From Schoenoplectus triqueter (lineage: Eukaryota; Streptophyta; Magnoliopsida; Poales; Cyperaceae): a stretch of 30,607 nt of DNA. Of the stretch, positions 10,437-18,386 are shown piece after piece. Below the pieces are notes generated by a model, which made no database searches, had not been told where the DNA came from, and saw only the letters and a list, made by a program, of their open reading frames with translations. Made by a program: the position numbers and the translations under genes. The first letter of the stretch is position 1; every line of letters starts with the position of its first letter. Location of the stretch: contig CAXKVV010001212.1 in assembly GCA_964058805.1 (NCBI GenBank), forward strand, positions 1-30,607. The letters are read 5' to 3'.

Positions 10437-10811
10437 AAGGGATCACTTACAATGGTTATCTAGACAATTTTGACAATGAATTTTCAAATAAATATGAAAA
10501 AAATCTTAAAAATAGAAAAAACCTTACTTCTACTTATAGATTAATGGTGATTCAAATTTAATGCAATTTCATTATCGTTTGATAGTCCATCAGAGACCGT
10601 CAAATTATAATCGTTATAAATTATATAAAATTTTGATAGTCTTTGATAGAGTGTCAAACAATAATGAAATTGTATGAAATTTGAATCATCATCAATTTAT
10701 AAGTAAAATAATATATTCATAAGATTTTTTATTTTTAAAATTTTTTCGTATTTATTTAAAAATTTATTATCAAAATTATTAAAATAACCCATTGTCAAGT
10801 GATCTCAACCC
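10437..10811. mobile_element. Foldback MITE, family of 11651-12011
   Basis: The left arm begins near AGGGATCACTTACAATGG, and the right arm in reverse complement reads GAGATCACTTGACAATGG. The arms are inverted copies for about 120 bases, including AAATAAATA(T/C)GAAAAAA. The centre carries inverted TTTGATAGT and GTCAAACAATAATG motifs. The right end meets a TA run, so the exact boundaries are uncertain by a few bases. Confidence 0.7.
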
Positions 10812-10824
10812 TATATATATATAT

Positions 10825-11202
10825 AGTGGAGATACCGTGAGTTTAAGCTCACGGAGGCCTTCCGTGAGCTTAACTCAAAAAATATATTAAATCATCTCGA
10901 AATTTTAATTTATCATTCTCATTAAATTCTTTATATAAAAATCTTGTGGGATGCAAAAATTTGGAGTGTTTTGTAATTTTTAAGTCATCATTTTTAATTT
11001 TTTAAAATGATGTTTAAGTATTGAATATATTATTATTATTATTAGAGCTGATTTTCAAAAATTAAAAACCACAATTTAAAAAGCTCAAAACGCTTCAAAT
11101 TTTTGCATCTCATGAGATTTTCATATAAAAAATTTAATGATAATGATAAATTAAAATTTCGAAATGATTTAATATATTTTTTAAGTTATCACGATATCTC
11201 TA

Positions 11203-11204
<2 letters not shown>
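10825..11204. mobile_element. Foldback MITE, second copy of the 8015-8400 family
   Basis: It begins AGTGGAGATACCGTGAG and ends with the inverted counterpart ATCACGATATCTCTACT, with TA or CT/TA simple repeats on both sides. The arms share TGGGATGCAAAAATTTGGAG and TTTATATAAAAATCTTG-type boxes with the copy at 8015. A secondary hairpin, GTGAGTTTAAGCTCACGGA with TCCGTGAGCTTAACTC, occupies 10838-10877. The frame at 11103-11345 crosses the element and a microsatellite and is not a gene. Confidence 0.75.

Positions 11205-11247
<43 letters not shown>
11205..11247. repeat. Compound CT/TA microsatellite
   Basis: A CT run is followed by about 15 TA units, directly abutting the foldback element. Confidence 0.9.
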
Positions 11248-11248
<1 letters not shown>

Positions 11249-11650
11249 TCACGGACTCACGGCAGAGGACTCTAAGTTTACCGTGTTTATGTACTTGCTT
11301 TTTCAGAGCCAATCGCACCTCAATAGATTTATTCTTTCCACCTAATGGACGTTAGAACCCTTTGTAGGATAATAATATAAATGAATTGTTCTTTACATAC
11401 ACCTATTAAACGTATCCAATATATAGCATTTTTTTTATGTTTAGGTATTTTTCACATAAGAATACATGCATATTTTTATCTAATAAATTTCATACGATCA
11501 GTTGCTTACAGTAAATTAAGAGAAAAAAATTATCTGCATTAATTATAAGGCATTAATTACCCTTTCTAGTATAAGAGAACATTATTGTAACGTTCTTCTC
11601 TGTGTGTGGGATGTCACAGATTCTAAATTCAAATGGAATATATTTTATTA

Positions 11651-12011
11651 GAGAAGGGATCATTTGACAATGGTTATCTTAATATAATTTTGACAGTGGA
11701 TTTTTAAATAAATATGAAAAAAAACTTAAAAAAAATTAATAGGTATGTTTTTCTACTTATAGATTGATGATTATTTAAATTTTATGTAATTTTATTATCG
11801 TTTGATAGTTCATCAAAGATCATTAAATTAAAACAGTTATAAATTATATAATATTCTGATGGTCTTTGATGGACTGTCAAACGATAATAAAATTATTTGA
11901 ATTTAAATCACTATTAAGTAAAAAAAATATATCTATAAACTTTTTTTTCTATTTTTAAAAATTATTTTATATTTATTTGAACATTTCATTATTAAAATGG
12001 GGTCCCTTCCC
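11651..12011. mobile_element. Foldback MITE with 9-bp target duplication (Mutator-like)
   Basis: It starts GAGAAGGGATC and ends GGTCCCTTCCC, an 11-bp terminal inverted repeat with a few mismatches. Its arms are inverted copies, and the interior matches 10437-10811 (ATTATCGTTTGATAGTTCATC and an inverted counterpart near 11867). It is flanked by ATTTTATTA on both sides (11642-11650 and 12012-12020), a perfect 9-bp duplication typical of Mutator-like elements. Confidence 0.75.
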
Positions 12012-12159
12012 ATTTTATTAATATATAAGTTGGATGCTTTAGAACTCCAATTATTTTTCCTAGAAAAGGCAGTATTGTAATGCCATGCTGAACATGTTTT
12101 AACATCGCAGTATGAATAAACACATTGATTTGGCATCACTTGCAGGCGTACTTTTTTGG

Positions 12160-12163
<4 letters not shown>

Positions 12164-12195
<32 letters not shown>
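12164..12195. repeat. AT microsatellite
   Basis: About 16 AT units immediately precede the next foldback element. Confidence 0.9.
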
Positions 12196-12197
<2 letters not shown>

Positions 12198-12584
12198 TAC
12201 AATGCTTCGCGAAGCATGGAGGCGTTTGTTTCGGCCTAAAAAATTTCACAAAATTAAAGCTCAAATTACAAATCTAATTCATCCAACATAAATTATATAT
12301 TCAAATATTATTGAATACCAAATTTGATTATATTTGGAGCTTTCTAACTATTTTTTTCAGATTTTTAAAAGATACCCCAATAATAATAATAAAATAATGA
12401 TAGATGCACCTACAAAATTATCATCTTTCAAAAATAAAAAAGAAATAGTTACAAAGATCCAAAAATAGTAAAATTTGGTATTCAATAAGTTTTCAATATC
12501 TAGATTATTGTGAATTAATTAGATTGATATATAAAATTTGAAACTGAAGCAAAACCCCTCAAGTTATACTATTTTTTTGTAACA
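12196..12584. mobile_element. Foldback MITE with a terminal 16-bp palindrome
   Basis: The two halves are inverted copies. Left-arm ATTGAATACCAAATTTGAT reappears in reverse complement as ATTGAATACCAAATTTTAC, followed in both by a TTTGGA..CTTT.TAACTATT stretch. Near the left end is a perfect palindrome, ATGCTTCGCGAAGCAT (12202-12217). The outer ends (CTTACAA left, GTTACAA right in reverse complement) are tentative. No target duplication can be seen beside the AT repeat. Confidence 0.6.
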
Positions 12585-12879
12585 CTAAAGATACATTAGA
12601 GATTTTTTAAAATTTTTGAAGTCCAAACAGTCGATCCGAACTGTTCAACATAATGGATATATTAAGATGTACACACAAATTAAATTGAATATTTTTTAAT
12701 TAATTAATTAATTTATTAATATGGGTACAAAATTTAGTGGTCTGAAAACAATAAACTTACACCCGTTTTAATAAATAGTAAAAAAATTAAAAAAAATTCA
12801 TTTGATTTGCAAGCACATTTTAATATATCCATCATATAAAATGATTTGAATTGAATGTTTGGACTTTGAAAACATCCGT
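12585..12879. other. AT-rich DNA, nothing recognised
   Basis: It contains a TTAATTAATTAATTAATTTA run near 12697. No gene or bounded element was found. Confidence 0.4.
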
Positions 12880-13011
12880 TATAACTACTAAAGGAATACT
12901 TTCAGTATTCCCATTTCTTGAAAAAAGGATTTTTTGACTATCAGTATAAAGGATCTTTTCCTGATGCTCAGCTATAACTGAAAACCCCAAATCTACCGCC
13001 GTTTGGCCTTC
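12880..13011 (-). pseudogene. rpoB: Fragment of plastid rpoB (nuclear plastid insertion)
   Basis: Translating the minus strand gives a 45-residue segment containing VIAEHQEKILYTD, KILFSRNG and IPLVV. In plastid rpoB, the RNA polymerase beta subunit, I recognise the equivalent VIAE..GKI.YTD..KI..S.NG.T.SIPLV segment. The similarity stops after IPLVV, where the conserved rpoB continuation is absent and unrelated AT-rich sequence follows. Only a small piece, about 4% of the gene, is present, with no start codon. It is most simply an old plastid-to-nucleus transfer and non-functional. The identification is from memory of the family, not an alignment. Confidence 0.65.
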
Positions 13012-13020
13012 TAGTTTCAA

Positions 13021-13483
13021 CCAAAAAATGCATATTTTTGATTTACTTAGAATAAGAAAAGGTTAAAATCCATGATTTCTTGTTTTTATTCCTTTTTCTT
13101 CTATTTAATACATAGATCGAAAGGTTTTTTTGATAGAGTAAAAGAGAATGTATTAAAAAAAAATGTTTGACATATATATTTGATGTGTCCTCATAAAAAG
13201 ATGTAACTTGATGTGTCCTCATATATAATGTATATATCATAAGGAGGGAGTACTCAAACATCAATAAATATTTTAAATTAATTTCATCGATATTCAAATT
13301 TATAACAGTTTTAAGGTATATCTAATGGGTTCCGCATGACAAGCGCCATGATAACTAAAATTAAAAAAAAAAACATCATGGATCAGTTATAGTTTGTAAT
13401 CTGATCCATAAGATGTTTCAGTCATAACACATACCACTCATACATCCTAACTTAGAAAGAAATATACACCAAATCTTCATGAC
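13021..13483. other. Intergenic DNA and probable 3' flank of the expansin-like gene
   Basis: It holds two copies of TTGATGTGTCCTCATA (about 13178 and 13208). It also holds TAAGGAGGGAGTA near 13240, which in reverse complement reads TACTCCCTCC like a Stowaway terminus, but no partner end was seen. The 3' untranslated region of the minus-strand gene should lie in the right part of this stretch. Confidence 0.4.
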
Positions 13484-14381
13484 TTAGGCCTTTGCAAGAG
13501 TTGCAGTGTACACGGTGTTGGGTTTCCAGTTAGGTGGGATGACGTCCGAGGCGACAAGCTTGTTGTTCTTGCTGTCAGTAATCTGGATCGAGAAAGGTGG
13601 CAGCGTCGGGTGGTTTGGGTCCAACCTCCAAATGGTACCCCAGGAGTGGGTCATTGTTTCCCAGCCATCGGCACCGGGATATGGCGAGTTGGTTTCCTTC
13701 AGTTGGACGGCAGTAATGTCGCCGCCGTCATATTTGATATTGACAGCAAAGTATATATTGTTGGAGCCTTCCTCTACATGGAATGAAATGGAATTGCCTG
13801 CACAGGTAGTTTGAATTAGGGCCAAAAAGAAAAATCAATCCATAAATTACTAATTTGACCATACATGTTTTCTTTTCTTTTCTTTTTAATTAGGAAATCA
13901 GAAGCTGGAGCAGATAATCTGATTTTCTTTTGAGTTGTGGTGTTCTGGATCGGTATTCTCCGTGGATATTTTTTGTGCGGAGATCTCCGTAGAGAAATCA
14001 CAACGGCTGTGAAGAAGTCTAAACACGAATTTTAATGCATGTGATTATTTATTACTGTTAAATCAGAACCGTCGATAAATGATCAAACCGTACAAATCAA
14101 AAAATCCGCACCTGCGGAGCTGAAAAGCTCCACAGGTTATATGGTTCCGTGGTGTTCTGAGTTTCTGATAAGATATATACATTCCTCTTGGAAATTTGGT
14201 ACCAGTTTAGCTAAAGCAGTGCATTCAATGGGATTTCGTCATTAGTTAGTTCCTAGTTATGATATAATGTGGGTTGAATTGAAGCGCAAGTATCAGCAGT
14301 ACTGGTACCTGAAAGAGCAGAAGGGATAAAGAAAGAAAGCAATGCAAGAGAGACAGTGAAAGGAAGGAGACGAGAAGTCAT
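13484..14381 (-). CDS. Secreted expansin C-domain protein, group-2/3 pollen-allergen-like
   Basis: Two exons, 14381-14309 and 13797-13484, join in phase 1 to encode 128 residues. The 511-bp intron has GT (14308-14307) and AG (13799-13798). Residues 1-24 form a signal peptide (MTSRLL, then a hydrophobic run, ending SALS). The remainder is a single CBM63-like domain, the carbohydrate-binding C-terminal half of beta-expansins. It contains ISFHVEEGS, VQLKE, SWGTIWRLD, PPFSIQI and VIPPNWKPNTVY, so the conserved tryptophans are present. The mature part has no cysteine and no expansin domain 1 (GH45-like), as in group-2/3 grass pollen allergens. It probably acts in the cell wall; wall loosening is inference. 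A TATA-like box lies at 14461-14467. The intron carries a MITE (13947-14148). The stop is TAA at 13486-13484. Confidence 0.88.
13947..14148. mobile_element. Mutator-like MITE inside the expansin-like intron
   Basis: This 202-bp insertion lies between two perfect copies of GTGGTGTTCT (13937-13946 and 14149-14158), a 10-bp target duplication. Its ends, GGATCGGTATTCTCCGTGGA and (reverse complement) GGAACCATATAACCTGTGGA, match at 13 of 20 positions. Next to the right end is a hairpin, ACCTGCGGAGCT with AGCTCCACAGGT. An inverted sister copy lies at 6748-6945. It is wholly intronic and leaves both splice sites intact. Confidence 0.85.
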
Positions 14382-14460
14382 TTTTTTTATTTATTGAAGG
14401 AGAATTAGGGGAGATGAATTTGATTTGGATTTAATTGAAATGGAGGCTTAGTATATGTGT

Positions 14461-14467
14461 GTTTATA
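14461..14467 (-). promoter_or_regulatory. TATA box of the expansin-like gene
   Basis: The minus strand reads CTATAAACAC here, about 80 bases upstream of the start codon at 14381. Position and sequence fit a plant TATA box; the transcription start is not determined. Confidence 0.55.
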
Positions 14468-14474
14468 GGTAGAG

Positions 14475-15990
14475 AAAAGAAAAGTGAGCGGATAGACCGC
14501 AAGTTTCGCCATGGCCTAACTGTACTTGGAGTAAATTTAATTGATCCACGCAAAATTTTGATACATCCAAATAATGAGACGATGTTAATTTAATTGTTCG
14601 AGAATGGGTCAAGCAAGTGTTCACGGGAGAACTACTAATTTATTATGAGTTCAATTTGTGTGTAATCGTGACAAATTTGTCAAGGATAAACCTATATTTT
14701 AATAAACACAAAATAATTTTACAGAAAAATAACAAATTTTAAAGATAAAAAATTAAAACAGGCAAAATTCATATCAATGCAACTACCGAATCCAAATGCG
14801 TAGAATTTTTAACTTTAACAGAAAAAATAATGGGAAAACACTAATGATTTTCCCAATATTTACGCATGTATTTTACCTGATTCTAAAAGATCTTGATATT
14901 TATTTAGAAGAGATGAAACAAATGAGTTCAGAACCTTTCATCTCTTATTGTTTGGTTGGATTCTAAATCAGAAAACACACATTTCTTTTCGATTATTAAC
15001 AGAACTTCAGATTGTACTAATTCATCAAGATACACCAATAATCCAATATACTACATTCAATTTTTTGGAGTATTTGTAAAATTGAAATGCATTGCCTATG
15101 GAGCGAATATTGACATGTATGTGTACTTAATGATCCCTGTACATCTTGCATTGGTAATAAAGTTGTCTGATGCACAAATTGTAACAGATAAACAGAGTTG
15201 AGTGTGTTTCTTGGTTCTTGCCGATGAAAAAAAAATTATATGGCATTTAGTAATGACAGAGCAGTCAGTAGATAGTGGATATCCATGTATCAGCAAAAAT
15301 TATGATGCACGAAACGAGTAAAATTACAAATTAATGTTCTGATCTAGGAGCCCAGGTGGCCAGGTCGCATGTAGAAAATAGATTGTGTGAGTGTATGTTA
15401 GTTGTGCATAAAAATTATTCTGATATATGTTATGGGTGTATGAAAATGATGATTCATTTCTAAGTTATGTACATGATCTTATATAGAAGATGAATTATAA
15501 TGATAACTCATTAACATGAGTTAATGATAATTTAAGAGTGAAATTATGATACTGAGTGCACATAATCATGCCTCCAGCTAGATATAATGACTGCAAGATA
15601 TGGGGACTTTATGATGGCAACCGTCATATTAAAGATGAGTGTCTCGAACTCGGAAATGTCTAGTTCGAAAATTATTTGAGATGAATATTTAATAAGATAG
15701 AATTTATAGGGCCTAGTTTATTAGTATTCTAGGACTGGGTGTTTGACGCTAATTAATAAGTTAATTGAGGCTTCAAAAACACAATTTTATCACGAATTAT
15801 ATGTAAATTCAAAATTTTTGCAAAAAAAAAGAGCAGAGATTCTAAGTTCCTAATTAGTATACTACTATAACTTTAGATCTTGATATTTATAATCCATGGA
15901 GCTAAATAAATTGACTAAAAAGGAACTTTTCTCTTTTGATCAAATAAAAAAATTAAACAGTAAATTATATTTACTAGACAATGCATTGCA
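14475..15990. other. Intergenic DNA between the two expansin-type exons, no gene seen
   Basis: I searched the minus strand by eye for expansin domain-1 motifs (cysteine-rich GACGY, HFDLS-type) that would complete the orphan exon at 15998-16136, and found none. Small frames at 14956-15201 (plus) and 15096-15296 (minus) show no recognisable domain. Confidence 0.5.
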
Positions 15991-15997
15991 AATTTAC

Positions 15998-16136
15998 CAG
16001 AATAGTCTGCGCTGGCGCCCAATGCATCTTCAGGGGTGTTGTGATTGATGTTCTTCGGATTGAAGCAAGAAGAAGGGGTGATAAAAGAGAGCACCGCAAG
16101 CAAGGCAGCCAAAGCAAGTAGAGAAGAAGAAGCCAT
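15998..16136 (-). pseudogene. Orphan first exon of a beta-expansin-like gene
   Basis: From the ATG at 16136 the exon encodes 46 residues plus one base. A signal peptide (MASSSLLALAALLAVL, then SFITPSS) is followed by CFNPKNINHN and then ALGASADYSG. CFNPK after the signal peptide is characteristic of beta-expansins. ASADYSG sits where full-length members have A.ATWYG, just before the first intron. The donor G|GTAAAT follows in phase 1. Downstream exons for the GH45-like domain are not visible on the minus strand, so the gene looks truncated. Alternatively this exon, also phase 1, could splice to the C-domain exon at 13797 as an alternative first exon. The loss of the WY motif argues for decay. 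Its own TATA box (16222-16231) suggests it may still be transcribed. Confidence 0.55.
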
Positions 16137-16221
16137 AATTTTGTGATAAGTGGCAAAAAAAATAAATATGGTAAAGTAAAGATACAGTCTGATTTGGTGG
16201 TCTGAGAATTGAAGTGGTGTC

Positions 16222-16231
16222 TATATTTATA
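16222..16231 (-). promoter_or_regulatory. TATA box of the orphan expansin exon
   Basis: The minus strand reads CTATAAATATAG, 86-95 bases upstream of the ATG at 16136, the expected spacing for a plant core promoter plus short leader. Confidence 0.6.
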
Positions 16232-16439
16232 GTCATGATATATCAAAAGGAAGATACGAAAAGATTTAGATAAAAGATACGACATTGGTTGTATTGGGGG
16301 TCACATGTGAACTGTGAAATAATTGTTTTTTTCTGGACCATTGTAAATTAGGAAGTAAAAGCAAAGTATTAGTTGGTGGTGAAAATAAGTATATGCTTAA
16401 TGTGCTCATTGCAAAAGACAGTTATCTTGTGACCCATCA

Positions 16440-16860
16440 ACCCATTTTTTAAGTCAAAATGTGAGGCCTCTTCGCTTAAAAGAATAAAAATTATATACAA
16501 AAAAGCTCCAGGGACCCCACAAGTTGGTTAATTCACATGCAACCGTTAAAATGGCAACAATCTCAAGCAACGAGTGCTCGTATTTTTGCGAGAGAGTCAG
16601 GACAAAAATCACATGCTACTTGTTTAGTTGTATCAGCATGTGAGGTTGCTTGCCTTGTTACAAGTGTTATCAACTTATCACAAGGGAAGATAATATTTCC
16701 TAGGTCAATTTATTTAGAACAATGGGGTTGTTATCAGATCAACAGGTAATCTTGTTATGGGTATGAACCAATAAAAGGTAACATGTTTAGTGGGTTGCAA
16801 CTTTCACTATGTTTGATGTGGAATTGGCATTTGGCATAAATAATGCCAGGGGATGAGCAC
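16440..16860. repeat. Copy B of the duplicated noncoding block, upstream of the expansin exon
   Basis: It aligns with 1010-1410 in the same order and orientation. It includes CACATGCAACCG, AATGGCAAC, TCACATGC, GCATGTGAGGTTGC, TTACAAGTG, GTTATGGGTATGAA and AAATAATGCCAG. It starts about 300 bases upstream of the minus-strand ATG, so it may be a promoter module. The 70-codon plus frame across it is not conserved in copy A and is rejected. Confidence 0.7.
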
Positions 16861-18386
16861 TTTTTTCTTCAAAATGGAAATGGAAAAAAAATAAAGCGCC
16901 CAAAGGCGGAATGAACATGGATATTTTTTAACATTATCATGCAAATATTTTGTATTGTGCAAAGATTAAACTAGCATCTAATTGAGTAATTGAATATGCA
17001 ATTGAAGAAAGATTTAGTAATTTGGGATTTTTGGATTGATAAAACTGGAGAAAATAAGATACAATGTTTTGATAGAAGTTCATCAGATTGAACAACGATA
17101 CAAAGGCAGGCACCATCGCCTATTTCAGAGAAGGGAGTTACACTGATTAAGTAAAATTAAAAGATAAACCGCGTCTCCAGGCAATACCTATTTTGAAAAA
17201 AATAAATTTAAACAATTTTTTTTTTCATATCTAACATAATTGTATATTTTTTTCAATGGAATAGCATGGTTTGATTTTTTTTTTTTTTGCCAGCTGGTCT
17301 GAGGTTTTTTCACGGCCAGCCCACAACCCTAATTTTCCCTGACAGTATGTGGCCTTTGTGTGGTCACACCTGATCCGAATTTTTAATTCGTTCTTGATTT
17401 TTTTTTTTCCTCGCCGTTCTGACTGCCTTAATATATTGTTTAATTGATTGCCTTTTATATTGTTTAATTGTTACTAATAGTGAATTCAATTCGAATTTTT
17501 AATTCAGGTTCGGTTATTTCACAATGTGGTCCAAAGTTTTTCTAAGTTCCACCTGAAAATTTAAAAACGTTTGGAGAATATAAATACTAACGGATTACCT
17601 TCGTCGTGTCAATGATTACAGCCAAAGATCATTCTTAGGATTTAATCTACTAATTACAACCACAATATCTTCTTTGTCTAACAAGTGAGGCCCTTAGTTC
17701 AATCCCTAAAATAAAATTAGCTCATTCAACGCTATTAATAATTTAAGCCTGTAAAATTCAGGATTCTGTGAAGTTAAAACCCTATATTCTCCTCTTCTTC
17801 CTGAATATTAAATTAATTATATATTTCTTTCAAAAAGCCACCAAACTTCCTGCAAATTAAAAATCGACAAAATATGCATTCATCCTCACAGTAAAATTCA
17901 GTCCATGCAACAAGAATATCAAAGTAAATAAGTGTAGATCGAATTATGAACAATTCGACATTGTTGCAGCTCTGTATTAATAAGGCCGGATATTATGTGG
18001 TGCATATACCCTAAGTTATGGTGTGTACGCCGATCGAAAGCCTGTGTGCAGAAAGATCAGACTGTAATTTGACTACGATATTTAAGTTTAACCAAGATAA
18101 TGGTTCAGCAAAATAATTCAATTCACTTTATTCTCGAGTTCATTTTTTTTCCTCGTCTTTTCTGGAACTGGGAATCGTTTAGTGAGAAGTTTTAGTCATC
18201 AAACTACAACATTTGGTGCCACTGCAAGCGTGAACCAAAAGGAAAAATAAAAAATAAAAACTTGCACGCGAGGTTTAGCAAAACAGCACGAGCAATTAGC
18301 ATAAACAATGAGAAAATCTTATGTATAAATCTATCTAATGTTTAGAAGCGGAATGGATAAAAAAAGGCGCAGAAAAAGAATAGATA
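16861..18386. other. Intergenic DNA, includes the 3' flank of the hydrolase gene
   Basis: No coding region was recognised. A poly-T run lies at 17276-17288. An AGTTCAATCCC near 17697 resembles a pol III B box, but no A box, tail or flanking duplication supports a SINE. Confidence 0.45.
18127..18132 (-). terminator. Candidate polyadenylation signal of the hydrolase gene
   Basis: The minus strand reads AATAAA 255 bases downstream of the stop codon, within the usual range for a plant 3' untranslated region. This rests only on the hexamer. Confidence 0.3.

Noticed and set aside
13240..13254. Stowaway-like terminus (TACTCCCTCC in reverse complement)
   Set aside because: No second terminus in inverted orientation was found within a plausible distance; a 10-bp match alone is weak.
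12832..13297. Two minus-strand frames as possible genes
   Set aside because: The first is only a plastid rpoB fragment without start or downstream sequence; the second is low-complexity AT-rich sequence.
17690..17705. B-box-like AGTTCAATCCC as a further SINE
   Set aside because: No A box, no tail and no flanking duplication could be identified.
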